64,000 nt of DNA from CAJQGY01 sp964417685 (GCA_964417685.1 CAYQIT010000001.1:62001-126000); one strand, 5' to 3'. Positions 45,285 to 55,075 are shown, counted from the first letter of the stretch. Notes: generated by a model not told the origin, from the letters alone. Translations and numbers: made by a program.

Positions 45285-47375
45285 ATGAATAAATTTCTTA
45301 TACTCATAATTCTTTTAAATATATCCTGCACAACAATGATTGAAAATATACCTGAAGCAAAAAAAATACCTAAAATTCTAAATAACCATAACGATGAAAG
45401 AATAGATAACTATTACTGGTTAAGAGATGATACGAGAACCAATGAGGATGTAATTAGTTATTTAAAAGAAGAAAATGAGTATAAAGAAAATTGGTTTAAA
45501 TCAAAAAAACCATATAAAGATGAATTAATTGAGATATATAAAAAACAACTTCCTAAAGAAGAAATTTCATATCCCCTAGTCAATGATAAATATAAATACT
45601 TCACAAAAATTAATAACAATGAGCAATTAAAAAGGATTTATAGATCTTTTAATAAGAAAGAAGAATTATTATTTGATCCGAATATAAAGCTTAAGACTCA
45701 AGAATACTATGATGTAAAAGGAGTTTATCCATCAAATGATAATTCTCTACTTGTATTAAGCGAGGATAATAACGGAAGAAGAACATATACGCTTAAATTC
45801 CTTGATCCTAATAATAAAGAATTTATATATGAATCTATTGAGAGAACTACTGGTAATACAATATGGTCAACTGATAATTCATATATTTATTACATTAAAA
45901 AAGATCCAACAACTTTAATTGCTAATGCAGTATATAGACACCAAATAGGAAGCTCAGTTTTAGAGGATGAATTAATCTATAAAGAAGAAGATGAATCATT
46001 TGAATTATCTTTATCTAGGTCAATGGATAAGAATTATTTATATATAAATATTGAGGCTACAGATAATAATGAAATTAGAACAATTGATTTAAATAACCCT
46101 CTTTCATCACCTAAAGTTTTTATTAATAGAGAATTAAATCACCTCTATTACATTGAACATGCAGGAAATAACGTTTTTTTGGTTTTATCAAATAAAAATG
46201 CTCCTAATTTTAAGATCTTAAAATCTATTTCAGAGACTAACAGAGATGTTCAATCAATGGAAACTATTGTTGAGCATTCATCAGATACTTTTATAAATAA
46301 TATTTTGCTTGTGGATAATACTTTAGTGCAAGAAGTTAGATTTAATGGATTGCCTGAAATATATCTGCTAGACATGGTTTCAAAAGAGACTAATAAAATT
46401 CAATTTAGTGACAATGCGTACGATGTTTCAATAAATAACAGTCATTCAAATAACAAATCACTATTTTATAATTACTCTAGCCTTCTGAATCCAGAATCTA
46501 TTTTTGAATTTGATATAAATTTATTTGAATCTAATCTTGTGTGGAGCAAAGAAATTAATAATTTTGATAAGAATGAATATGAAGATAATAGATTTTTTAT
46601 TAAAGCAAGAGATGGAGAGCAAATACCAGTCGTAACCATAGCTAAGAAAGATATAGATTTAAGAAATGCACCTATTTTATTTTATGGTTATGGTTCATAT
46701 GGAATTAATATTGATGCAAGCTTTAGACAATCCATAATACCTTTGCTAGATAAAGGTATTATTTTTTCAATTATAAATATCAGAGGTGGTGGCGAGATGG
46801 GTAAACACTGGTATGAAATGGGTAGAATGAAAAATAAAATGAATACCTTTTATGATTTTAACGATGGTGTAAAAGCTGTTCTTAAAAAAGAAATTGGTGA
46901 CCCTGCTAATGTATTTGCAAGAGGTGGAAGTGCTGGTGGTCTTTTAATGGGTGCAATAATTAATTTAGAGCCTGATTTATATAAAGGCATTTTATCAGGT
47001 GTTCCCTTTGTTGACGTTGTTACTACTATGTCTGATCCTTCAATACCATTAACAACATTTGAATATGGTGAGTGGGGAAACCCAGCAATTAAAAGTGAAT
47101 ATGAATATATGATGAAATATTCGCCATATGACAATATTGATTATAAAAATTACCCAGCTGTATTTATAACTTCAAGTCTATATGATTCACAAGTTCAATA
47201 TTTCGAACCGGCTAAATATATTGCCAAGATGAGAGATTTTAATCTTTCAGAAAATCCAATTTTAATGGATATGAATCTTATTGGAGGTCATGGCGGCATG
47301 AGTGGTCAAATCAATCAATTCAATGAAATTGCAGAGGAGTTTAGTTTCATATTAAACCTATCAGAATCTAACTAG
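45285..47375 (+). CDS. S9-family oligopeptidase (oligopeptidase B-like) lipoprotein
   Basis: Serine peptidase that cleaves oligopeptides. The signal ends in the lipobox LNISC15, so the protein is predicted to be a lipoprotein; family members are often cytoplasmic. After an N-terminal beta-propeller comes the alpha/beta-hydrolase domain with the triad S549 (GGSAGG), D634 (LYDSQVQY) and H669 (GGHGGMSG). NINIRGGGEMGKHWYE-type segments also match oligopeptidase B. The 696-residue length is standard. The 3' end overlaps convergent yeiH by 4 nt. Confidence 0.9.
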   Translation: MNKFLILIILLNISCTTMIENIPEAKKIPKILNNHNDERIDNYYWLRDDTRTNEDVISYLKEENEYKENWFKSKKPYKDELIEIYKKQLPKEEISYPLVNDKYKYFTKINNNEQLKRIYRSFNKKEELLFDPNIKLKTQEYYDVKGVYPSNDNSLLVLSEDNNGRRTYTLKFLDPNNKEFIYESIERTTGNTIWSTDNSYIYYIKKDPTTLIANAVYRHQIGSSVLEDELIYKEEDESFELSLSRSMDKNYLYINIEATDNNEIRTIDLNNPLSSPKVFINRELNHLYYIEHAGNNVFLVLSNKNAPNFKILKSISETNRDVQSMETIVEHSSDTFINNILLVDNTLVQEVRFNGLPEIYLLDMVSKETNKIQFSDNAYDVSINNSHSNNKSLFYNYSSLLNPESIFEFDINLFESNLVWSKEINNFDKNEYEDNRFFIKARDGEQIPVVTIAKKDIDLRNAPILFYGYGSYGINIDASFRQSIIPLLDKGIIFSIINIRGGGEMGKHWYEMGRMKNKMNTFYDFNDGVKAVLKKEIGDPANVFARGGSAGGLLMGAIINLEPDLYKGILSGVPFVDVVTTMSDPSIPLTTFEYGEWGNPAIKSEYEYMMKYSPYDNIDYKNYPAVFITSSLYDSQVQYFEPAKYIAKMRDFNLSENPILMDMNLIGGHGGMSGQINQFNEIAEEFSFILNLSESN

Positions 47376-48280
47376 GCAATAACAACAATATAATAAGCAC
47401 TAGGTATAGCTATTAACCAAAGGGTTAATCCTAAAGCAAAGGGCTTTAAATTTAATGATTTGAAATCTATTAGAGTAGTTTGAGTACCTATACAAAAAAG
47501 ACCTATCATTAAAATACTCTTACTTAATATCCTTAGTGTAAGTTCTGTTGAGTAATCTATAATTCCAGTGGTATTAATTAGCACAGCCAATATAAAAAAG
47601 AAAATGAATATAGGATATTTAGATTTATCATTATCATCTTTATAAAAATAATTTAACAATATAATTAATGGGATTAGCCATAAGGTTCTAGCTACTTTTA
47701 AAGTTGCAGCTACTTCAACTGACTCAGTGCTATATTCCAATGCAGTTCCAATAACTGAAGATGTATCATGGACTGCTAAAGCTACAAAAGAGCCAAATTC
47801 AATACTATCCATCGATAAAAAAGACCCTATAAAAGGAAAAAATATCAATGCAACTAAATTAAATATAAAAATTATAGTTAATGCTAATATTAAATCAGTA
47901 GGCTTTGCTTTTATGATTGGAGCTATTGCAGCAATTGCTGTTCCTCCACATATTGCAGCCCCAGAGGAAATAAGAATAGATATCTTTTTATCTAAATTTA
48001 ATATTCTAGAAATAAGCAAACCACCAAAAAAAGATAAGAAAACAAATAAGGTAATCCAACCAAAATAATTATTTCCAATATCAAGAACCGACTGCATCCC
48101 AATTGTTAAACCAAGTATTACAACACCAATTTGTAAGGGTATCGTTGAAACGCGTCTAGTAATAAAGTTTTTGCCAGGTTTGATTAGCAGAGAAAATACA
48201 ATACCTAAAGCAATAGCAATTGGTGCACTCATGGCAATTATTACTGCAATAAGAAATAAAGAGAGATATAAATAAATCAA
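47372..48280 (-). CDS. YeiH-family putative sulfate exporter
   Basis: A 302-residue inner-membrane protein with about ten hydrophobic segments. Signature motifs of the YeiH (UPF0324, putative sulfate export) family are visible: LQIGVVILGLTIGM, GAAICGGTAIAAIAP and ALAVHDTSSVIG. Function in the family is mostly inferred from sulfonate-degradation clusters where members export sulfate. It overlaps the nitronate monooxygenase gene upstream by 4 nt and the convergent S9 gene by 4 nt. Two short hairpins lie in its 3' coding end. Confidence 0.82.
   Translation of the reverse strand: MIYLYLSLFLIAVIIAMSAPIAIALGIVFSLLIKPGKNFITRRVSTIPLQIGVVILGLTIGMQSVLDIGNNYFGWITLFVFLSFFGGLLISRILNLDKKISILISSGAAICGGTAIAAIAPIIKAKPTDLILALTIIFIFNLVALIFFPFIGSFLSMDSIEFGSFVALAVHDTSSVIGTALEYSTESVEVAATLKVARTLWLIPLIILLNYFYKDDNDKSKYPIFIFFFILAVLINTTGIIDYSTELTLRILSKSILMIGLFCIGTQTTLIDFKSLNLKPFALGLTLWLIAIPSAYYIVVIA
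47412..47448. other. Two adjacent short hairpins in the 3' end of yeiH
   Basis: ATTAACC (47412-47418) pairs with GGTTAAT (47423-47429) around AAAG. TAAAGC (47432-47437) pairs with GCTTTA (47443-47448) around AAAGG. They lie 36-73 nt past the S9 stop on the plus strand and inside yeiH on the minus strand. No clear U-tract follows. Confidence 0.45.
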
Positions 48281-49200
48281 AACTGACTAGTGCTTAGCCT
48301 TTTACAAACTTCATTATATTCAGAAATAGTAGTGTTAATTATTTCATCAACACTTTTAACTTTATCTATTAAACCAACAGATTGACCTGAAAGAGCTGGC
48401 GCTGCATTCATATCACCACCAAAATATAGATCTTTTATTTTCATGAGTGCTGACATGTCCATTACACCCTCTTCATCTATTTTGTTGGTCAAGTCAGTTT
48501 TAATCGCTCTAATAACTGGTTTAGATTTTTTATTTAATATAAGAGTTCCATCAATTGGAGAGTTGATTATTGAGTCTTTAAAATTAGAATGAACAGGTGA
48601 CTCTTTGCTTGAAACAAATCGTGTGCCCATTTGAATACCATCAGCACCAGCAGCTATTGCAGAAGCCATTCCAATACCATCAACAATCCCACCTGCTGCT
48701 ATGAGAGGTAAATCAATCTCTTTTTTTATAGCTTGAATTAAAACAGTTAACCCTACCTCGATTGGGCTTTTAAACCCCCCTCCTTCAGTTCCCTCAACAA
48801 CAAGGCCATCAACACCTGCATTATAAGCTTTAATTGCACCATCAAGACTAGGAACAGCATGGTAGACTTTTATACCAGCATCTTTGAGAACGTTAACGTA
48901 TTTTGTTGGATCTCCTGCTGATGTTGTTACAAATTTAACACCATGGTCAACACAGTACTTAACCATAGAATCATCTTTTAAGAATAAAAGAGGTAGGTTT
49001 ACTCCAAATGGTTTGTCTGTAAGGGATGACATCTTTGCAATTTCAGATTTACAAATATCTACTTCACCGGATGAGGTTTCAATAATTCCTAAACCTCCGG
49101 CATTTGATACAGCTGATGCTAGCTGACTTCTAGCAATCCAGCCCATAGGAGCTTGGATAATTGGAAATTTAACACCTGAATCTTTTAAGAATTTATTCAT
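48277..49200 (-). CDS. Nitronate monooxygenase-family FMN enzyme
   Basis: TIM-barrel flavoenzyme of the nitronate monooxygenase (2-nitropropane dioxygenase) family. The 307-residue protein opens FPIIQAPMGWIARSQLASAV. It has GVNLPL, VVEGTEGGGF (the usual form is EGxEAGGH, so the histidine is replaced), AAGGIVDG and the FMN-phosphate site AAGADGIQMGTRF. Family members oxidise nitronates, but many are of unknown function or act as enoyl-ACP reductase II-like enzymes. It is in line with the aminotransferase-sulfotransferase genes upstream and overlaps yeiH by 4 nt. Physiological substrate unknown. Confidence 0.85.
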   Translation of the reverse strand: MNKFLKDSGVKFPIIQAPMGWIARSQLASAVSNAGGLGIIETSSGEVDICKSEIAKMSSLTDKPFGVNLPLLFLKDDSMVKYCVDHGVKFVTTSAGDPTKYVNVLKDAGIKVYHAVPSLDGAIKAYNAGVDGLVVEGTEGGGFKSPIEVGLTVLIQAIKKEIDLPLIAAGGIVDGIGMASAIAAGADGIQMGTRFVSSKESPVHSNFKDSIINSPIDGTLILNKKSKPVIRAIKTDLTNKIDEEGVMDMSALMKIKDLYFGGDMNAAPALSGQSVGLIDKVKSVDEIINTTISEYNEVCKRLSTSQF

Positions 49201-49262
49201 ATGGTTATTTTATATATTGAAAATATTTAGTAAAACTCTATTAATGCACAATGATTGAGTAA

Positions 49263-49784
49263 TTATCTAATGCTTTTATGAAAACCTGTGTAGTCTGCTT
49301 CAGATTTTTGATAATCCAAAGAGCTGGCATCTCCATAAATTTCAGCTTCAAACCAATCTATAAATGACTGATCTCTGGTTATTTTCCAAAAATCCCAAAC
49401 AGTTCTTGCAAGAGCAGTCTTGAAAGTACCAAGCTTTAAAGCATTCATTCGAACTTCTAGATGTTTTTTATCGACGAAATTATTTTCAACTTTCTCATAT
49501 ACATCAAATATATCAACCAGAGTGGTTATTAAAAACATAGTAACCCTCACCCTTTCTCTATCTGATAATTCCCCAGACCAATCTTTTGATAAAAATTCAC
49601 TGAATTCACCATCTTTGGATGAAGCAAAATACCTTTCGTATTGTCGTTGGGTGAGAGAGTGGCCAAATTGGGCTTTTGTAATTTCATTCTGTTGGTGTAT
49701 TTGAATACCAAGATATACAACCGAAACAACAACACCTAGTGCAGCAATGATTTGTACAATTAAAATTATAATTTCGTTATTCAT
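49263..49784 (-). CDS. Hypothetical single-TM protein
   Basis: I do not recognise a named family. The 173-residue protein has one N-terminal TM helix (about 5-26) followed by a mostly helical cytoplasmic domain. That domain is rich in charged and aromatic residues (QRQYERYFAS, TLVDIFDVYEKVE, TVWDFWKITRDQSFIDWFEA). Proteins of this shape, with NEI...AQ after the anchor, are frequent in marine gammaproteobacteria without assigned role. It starts 4 nt after the sulfotransferase stop, so it is probably co-translated with it. Confidence 0.75.
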   Translation of the reverse strand: MNNEIIILIVQIIAALGVVVSVVYLGIQIHQQNEITKAQFGHSLTQRQYERYFASSKDGEFSEFLSKDWSGELSDRERVRVTMFLITTLVDIFDVYEKVENNFVDKKHLEVRMNALKLGTFKTALARTVWDFWKITRDQSFIDWFEAEIYGDASSLDYQKSEADYTGFHKSIR

Positions 49785-49788
49785 ACTA

Positions 49789-50511
49789 TTAGCTTATTAC
49801 AAATTTCATCATAGCATCATAATATGGCCTTAATTCATCAGATATTTTTTTTGCATCCTTGGAGAGTTTAATAGATTTTGTGGTGTTTCTAGAGAACCCT
49901 GTTGTTGTCATTACTGATGGATACCAATACTTTGCCCAGACTCCATCGGAATCTCTTAAACCAGATTTCCATGAAAGCATTCTTGAATCCCATGGAATAC
50001 CTATAGTTAAACACAATTTCTTTAATACATGCTCTGGATTGTCTAATAATATAGATGCATCAATAACAGGACATATTCCGTTTAAGTTAGAGATTAAGTT
50101 AAATATCTTAAGTTGTTGTTTGTAACCTAAATCCATTGGATTAGCACCATTCCATTTATTCAAAAAACTCGCAGTAACTAGGTCAGGATCTCTAATTAAA
50201 AAACAATTAATTGAATTAAATGTCCATTCTAGTGAATCAAAATCATAAATATGTTGTGACATATGTTTTTGATAGACATAACCATCAACATATTCGTTTT
50301 TACAAAATTTTTCGACTTCTTTGTAGTTTGTTTCCATCGAATTGATAACATCCTGTTTAAGCGGATGGTTTTTATTGAATCTTTTTAAAAAGGCTCCATA
50401 AAATGGCTCATCAATAACTTTGATTACATCTTGCCTATTCTCAAAACTTCTCATCATTGCAGTTGAAAGGTTTCGCGGCCCAGACCACATAGCAATGATA
50501 TTATTTTTCAT
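49789..50511 (-). CDS. Sulfotransferase-like P-loop protein
   Basis: A 240-residue protein of the sulfotransferase superfamily. The N-terminal MWSGPRNLSTAMMRSF is the PAPS 5'-phosphosulfate-binding loop, and CFLIRDPDLVTASFLNKW is the 3'-phosphate-binding segment (R-D-P). The acceptor substrate is unknown. Its start overlaps the aminotransferase stop by 1 nt (TAATG), implying coupled translation. The same two domains are, as I recall, fused in some plant branched-chain-aminotransferase-like proteins, which would support a functional partnership. Confidence 0.83.
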   Translation of the reverse strand: MKNNIIAMWSGPRNLSTAMMRSFENRQDVIKVIDEPFYGAFLKRFNKNHPLKQDVINSMETNYKEVEKFCKNEYVDGYVYQKHMSQHIYDFDSLEWTFNSINCFLIRDPDLVTASFLNKWNGANPMDLGYKQQLKIFNLISNLNGICPVIDASILLDNPEHVLKKLCLTIGIPWDSRMLSWKSGLRDSDGVWAKYWYPSVMTTTGFSRNTTKSIKLSKDAKKISDELRPYYDAMMKFVIS

Positions 50512-51398
50512 TAATGAAGTTTTAAATATAGTTCTTTAAGTTTAATATTCATAGAACCTGGATTCACTCCATCTCCTATTTGTCTACCATCTATGTTTAT
50601 AACGTGTCTTAAAGATCCTAATGTTCCTGTTATGAAAGCCTCATCTGCCGAGTAAACATCGACAAGTGAGAAATTTTTTTCATAAACTTTAATGTTATTG
50701 TTTTTGCATATATCTATAACTTTCTTTCTTGTAATACCATTCATACAGTAATCACCGCTACTGGTCCAAATCTCATTATTCTTTACAATAAAAAAATTGC
50801 ACGAATTAGTGGTGTTAACAAAACCTAATGGATCAAGCATAAGTGCCTCATCTGCTCCATTTTTTTTAGCTTGGATACATGCAAGAATACAATTTAACTT
50901 TGAATGACTATTTAATTTTGGGTCTTGGCTCATAGGTAGTCCCCTTACCTGAGGGACTGTAGCCAAGGTAATGCCTTCAGTTGGTTTAGCATCATCTGAA
51001 TACTCCATTATGATTACAATTGAAGGCCCTTTAATTGATAAATTAGGTTGTTGGAAAGGTTTAATTTTCTCACCTCTAGTTATCATTAATCGAGCATGAG
51101 CATTATCATGCATACCATTAGCTAAACGAGTTTTCTCTAGAGCATAAATAATTTCTTCTTTTGATTTGTTTAAATTAATATCAATAGCCTTAAGTCCTTC
51201 AAATAATCTATCGATATGTTCATCCAAGAAAATCCATGATCCATTTACAAGCCTTAAGCCCTCCCAAATACCGTCACCCATAAGAAATCCGCTATCATAG
51301 ACCGAAATTTTTGCATCATTTCTTTTAAATAACTCGCCATCTATATAGATAAGAATATCTTTATTTTTACTATAATGAGCTTGATTTTTATCGTTCAT
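50511..51398 (-). CDS. Class IV PLP aminotransferase (branched-chain/D-amino acid type)
   Basis: Fold-type IV aminotransferase of 295 residues. Motifs: the opening IYIDGELFKRNDAKISVYD, GDGIWEGLR, the catalytic lysine in LNSHSKLNCILA, the EALMLDPLGFVNTTNSCNFF block and GSLRHV. These fit branched-chain or D-amino-acid aminotransferases, lyases (PabC-like) being less likely. Its use in leucine/valine/isoleucine synthesis is uncertain because it lies beside a sulfotransferase rather than ilv genes. It is first of a five-gene minus-strand run. The 116-nt upstream gap shows no convincing promoter. Confidence 0.87.
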   Translation of the reverse strand: MNDKNQAHYSKNKDILIYIDGELFKRNDAKISVYDSGFLMGDGIWEGLRLVNGSWIFLDEHIDRLFEGLKAIDINLNKSKEEIIYALEKTRLANGMHDNAHARLMITRGEKIKPFQQPNLSIKGPSIVIIMEYSDDAKPTEGITLATVPQVRGLPMSQDPKLNSHSKLNCILACIQAKKNGADEALMLDPLGFVNTTNSCNFFIVKNNEIWTSSGDYCMNGITRKKVIDICKNNNIKVYEKNFSLVDVYSADEAFITGTLGSLRHVINIDGRQIGDGVNPGSMNIKLKELYLKLH

Positions 51399-51514
51399 AA
51401 TTAATTAATTTCTGTTTCATTACTTATTACATCGTTAAGTCCAGATACAGTCAATCAATATTTAATATTAATCAAGTATTAATAAAACCACTTTATTATG
51501 CTTAAATAATTGAC

Positions 51515-52387
51515 ATGAAATCTCTATCTTTAAAAATTGTAACCTTATGGTATGCATTAGCATTAGTTGTTCCTTTATACATAAATCAAATTTATAGTCC
51601 GTTTTTGAACATATGGTTAGAAATTCTTTTCTTACATATCATTGCTACTGTAATTATCTATATTGGTAGTATTATCCATAAAAATTCAAGCTTATATGAC
51701 CCCTTTTGGTCTGTTGCACCAATACCAATAGTTTTATATTTTTGTTTACTTCATGATACAAATATTTCCATTATTAATTCTTTATTGATAGCAATCCCAA
51801 TACTAATTTGGGCCATAAGACTTACACGTAATTGGGCCATATCATGGCCAGGTTTTATACATGAAGATTTTCGTTATGTTGATCTTAAAAAAGGTAATAA
51901 ATTTAGATTAGAATTTATTAATTTTACCGGCATTCATCTTATACCAACCCTTCAAGTTAATGTATCGCTACTGCCTATATATTTTTTATTCACTAGTAAC
52001 AATTTAGATAGTATTAGTTACCTGTTGTTATTTGCTAGTTCATTTTCAATTTTTGCTGTGATTATAGAGACTGTTGCTGATGAGCAAATGCGAGAATTTA
52101 GGAAAGATAAATTAAATAAAGGCAAAACTATGAATAAAGGCCTTTGGCGCCTATCAAGACATCCTAATTACTTTGGTGAGGTAATGTTTTGGGTTGGTCT
52201 ATATCTTATGGCAATTCTTACTGTTGAAACACCTCTTTGGCTGTTGGTATCACCGGTATCTATGATAATGTTATTTGTCTTTATATCATGTCCTATGATG
52301 GATAATAGAAGCTTAAAAAATAGATATGATTATAAAGATTATATGGATACAACACCTCAGCTATTTTTGTGGTTTCCTAAAAAATAA
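51515..52387 (+). CDS. DUF1295 / steroid 5-alpha-reductase-like membrane protein
   Basis: A 290-residue integral membrane protein with about seven hydrophobic segments. The family signature is the C-terminal NADPH-binding region: MNKGLWRLSRHPNYFGEV near residues 207-224, then FWVGLYLMA. It resembles steroid 5-alpha-reductases and isoprenylcysteine methyltransferases. DUF1295 proteins often sit with short-chain or cyclopropane-fatty-acid genes, but no such neighbour is here. Substrate unknown. It is followed by a strong bidirectional terminator. Confidence 0.87.
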   Translation: MKSLSLKIVTLWYALALVVPLYINQIYSPFLNIWLEILFLHIIATVIIYIGSIIHKNSSLYDPFWSVAPIPIVLYFCLLHDTNISIINSLLIAIPILIWAIRLTRNWAISWPGFIHEDFRYVDLKKGNKFRLEFINFTGIHLIPTLQVNVSLLPIYFLFTSNNLDSISYLLLFASSFSIFAVIIETVADEQMREFRKDKLNKGKTMNKGLWRLSRHPNYFGEVMFWVGLYLMAILTVETPLWLLVSPVSMIMLFVFISCPMMDNRSLKNRYDYKDYMDTTPQLFLWFPKK

Positions 52388-52392
52388 ACAAA

Positions 52393-52419
52393 AAAAAGCA
52401 CCGACTGGCGGTGCTTTTT
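52393..52419. terminator. Bidirectional rho-independent terminator
   Basis: AAAAAGCACCG (52393-52403) pairs perfectly with CGGTGCTTTTT (52409-52419) around ACTGG, with A-run and T-run on either side. It lies between the ends of the convergent DUF1295 gene and the TonB receptor gene, so it can stop both transcripts. Confidence 0.95.
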
Positions 52420-52432
52420 AATTCATGAATTA

Positions 52433-55075
52433 TTACAAAGTAATTTTAAATCCTAAGTAAGTCATTCTGCCTCTTGGATCATGATGTTTTGGATCATAAC
52501 TAAAGTTTGCAGCATCATAGACAATAGGAGCTTTCTCATCTGCGGCATTATTAATACCAGCAGACAATACTACGTTTGTATCACCTAGTTCCATATTGTA
52601 TGTATATTTAAGATCAATAGTCTCAAATGCATCAATATCTTGAACAAATCCTCTAGCTGAAGCCGCAGCATCAAGAGCTCTAGTTGTTTCATATTCTGAA
52701 ACCCATCTATATATAGCTGTAAGGTTGTGATTTCCATTTACTAGACTTGCAGTTAATACAGATTTAGTTTCTGGTAAAGATCTTGCAAAATTATCATGGT
52801 TAAATAATCCAACAACATCTTTCATACCTCCAGCTCCATCAGGAATTTCATACTCAAGCATATGAGATGAAACAAATCCTAAGCTTGCCTGTCCATAAGC
52901 AGTATCGAAGTCGTATGTAGCTTCAAAATCAAGACCAGCAGCATCAACTTTTGCAGCATTAAAGTAACTTGTTGTTATACCAACAAGGTTTCCTTCAATT
53001 CTCTTAATATCAGGACCATTTGGATCTGCTATGATTTTTCCTTGAGCGCTTTCAAGTGTAATCACATCTTTATATGCAATTGTCCAGTAATCTACTGTCA
53101 TTGATGTTTGCTCATTAGGTGTCCAAATAGCACCGATATTAAAGTTATCAGACTCTTCAGGGGTCAAGTCTGAATTATTTGCTACGGCTACTCTAATAAA
53201 TGCTGTTGTACCTTTTGTAGTTCCATCAGCATTAAAGTCTTGGATACCTTGTAAAGAAACCAATGAAGAAGCCAATTGAACCAATGAAGCTTCTCTAAAT
53301 GAAGTAGAGTATGAACCACGAAATACTAAATTATCAGATTGCTGATATCTTAAAGACATTTTAGGATTAATTGTTGAATCAGAATCTAAGTTCTCATATC
53401 TAACAGCACCTTTGAATTGAACTTTATCAGAGAAATCTTTAGCACCTTCAACAAAAAATGCAGTTGAATCTCTTCTTGAGTCATTCTCAAGACCGCCACC
53501 TAAGAAAATTAGATCAGATTGTTGGGTAATACTTCCATCAGCACCGAATACAGCTTTTGATTCATCATTTCTAACAATTTTAAAAGCTTCGTTCTTGTAT
53601 TGGAATCCTGCAGCAACATCCCAACCTTTTCTTTCGCCTGTTAGAACCACATCAAAAACTTGAAGTTTTGCATCTGACCATCTTTCTTCGCCAGATGAAA
53701 TATAATCAATCAACTCTTGTGAGTTAGCAGATGGATCAAATAGGTTCCATGTTTGATTACCACTTGGACCACCATTCCCTTTGATAGCAGCATCAAATCT
53801 TGATGTACTAGTATCAGGTTGAAATAAGTAGCTTGAATGTGTACTTTCGGTATAACTAGCATCCCAGTTCATACCATTATCCAAAACACCATCAAAAGCC
53901 ATTGATACTCTTGATGATTCATTTTCCCTTGGTGCCATTGGTGAATCAAAAGCTGAGCCTAAAGCTCTTCCTAACCATAATACTGGATAAGAGAATGGGC
54001 TAGCCCCTGTTCCAGGCATAATAGGTGCACCTAAGTATGATAAAGCTGGATATGATGGAGATTGTGGGTTGTCGTTAACATTAACTTCAGATGAAAGATA
54101 ATCTAACTGAAAACCAACACCATTAGATAAAGTTGTAGTTAAAGATGTGAATAGATTTGAGTGATCTTCATCATTAACTAAGTTAAATCTATCTCCATAA
54201 TAGAAGAAGCATCTTTGACCACCAGGTAAAGCAGGTGATGCAGCGTTAGCAAAATCAACCAAAATTCCTTTAGTAGCTGCACAGTTTGCATCAGGAATAC
54301 TTTCGTAAATTGCATATGTACCAGCATATGGTCCGCTATCAACGGAAGTAAATGTATCAGCTCCACCAGGTAAAACTAAGAAACTATTTCCTAAACTACT
54401 AATAGCTAACTGAGAGTATTCAGTGATTTCAGTACCAGCAATTGGAGATCTATTTAGCTCACTATAAGCAACAACTAAATTAGCATCATTTATCTCAGCA
54501 CCCCACATGACGCTCACTCTGTCGTCAGTTTGATCGCCTAAGTCTGCTTTTTGTTGAGATACATTAACCTCTACGCCTGTAAAGTCTCTTCTTAAAATAT
54601 AGTTAACAACACCAGCAACAGCATCAGAACCATATACAGAAGCAGCACCTTCTTTAAGCACCTCTACTCTTTCAAGAGCAGCAACAGGAATCATGTTTGT
54701 ATCTACAAATACACTACCATCATTAGCTGTTTGAGCTGAAACAGTATTTCTTTTGCCGTCTATTAACACTAATGTTGATGACAGACCAAGACCTCTAAGG
54801 TTAACATTTGATGTTCCTTGTGTTGATCCAGAAGTAAATGAGTCAGCATTATTTTCTGCACCACTACTTGCTGTTAAGTTTCTAGTAATATCAGCTACAG
54901 TTGTTGCGCCGAGAAGCTCAATAGTATCTCTACTAATAATTTCTACAGGTGCAGCACCATCAGTTGCACTACCTTTAATATATGAACCAGTTACTACAAC
55001 CTCTTCCACTTCGTCTGCAAAAGAAATTCCAGTAAATAGAACTAATGAAAATAAAAATGAACGAATTAATTTCAT
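52433..55075 (-). CDS. TonB-dependent outer-membrane receptor
   Basis: An 880-residue outer-membrane active transporter. The signal peptide ends near FTGISFA, then an acidic TonB-box-like EEVVVTGSYI. The plug domain has NVNLRGLGLSSTLVLIDGKR and the ERVEVLKEGAASVYGSDAVA segment. The 22-strand barrel ends in the aromatic-rich YLGFKITL. The ligand cannot be told. The plug type resembles receptors that marine gammaproteobacteria use for carbohydrate or lipid-like compounds, so co-use with the GH16 enzymes is possible but unproven. A strong Shine-Dalgarno (AGGGGGAG, about 6 nt before ATG) suggests high expression. Confidence 0.95.
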   Translation of the reverse strand: MKLIRSFLFSLVLFTGISFADEVEEVVVTGSYIKGSATDGAAPVEIISRDTIELLGATTVADITRNLTASSGAENNADSFTSGSTQGTSNVNLRGLGLSSTLVLIDGKRNTVSAQTANDGSVFVDTNMIPVAALERVEVLKEGAASVYGSDAVAGVVNYILRRDFTGVEVNVSQQKADLGDQTDDRVSVMWGAEINDANLVVAYSELNRSPIAGTEITEYSQLAISSLGNSFLVLPGGADTFTSVDSGPYAGTYAIYESIPDANCAATKGILVDFANAASPALPGGQRCFFYYGDRFNLVNDEDHSNLFTSLTTTLSNGVGFQLDYLSSEVNVNDNPQSPSYPALSYLGAPIMPGTGASPFSYPVLWLGRALGSAFDSPMAPRENESSRVSMAFDGVLDNGMNWDASYTESTHSSYLFQPDTSTSRFDAAIKGNGGPSGNQTWNLFDPSANSQELIDYISSGEERWSDAKLQVFDVVLTGERKGWDVAAGFQYKNEAFKIVRNDESKAVFGADGSITQQSDLIFLGGGLENDSRRDSTAFFVEGAKDFSDKVQFKGAVRYENLDSDSTINPKMSLRYQQSDNLVFRGSYSTSFREASLVQLASSLVSLQGIQDFNADGTTKGTTAFIRVAVANNSDLTPEESDNFNIGAIWTPNEQTSMTVDYWTIAYKDVITLESAQGKIIADPNGPDIKRIEGNLVGITTSYFNAAKVDAAGLDFEATYDFDTAYGQASLGFVSSHMLEYEIPDGAGGMKDVVGLFNHDNFARSLPETKSVLTASLVNGNHNLTAIYRWVSEYETTRALDAAASARGFVQDIDAFETIDLKYTYNMELGDTNVVLSAGINNAADEKAPIVYDAANFSYDPKHHDPRGRMTYLGFKITL

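Noticed and set aside
47727..48068. 113-codon plus-strand frame within the YeiH gene
   Set aside because: Antisense shadow of a membrane protein gene whose own family motifs are clear.
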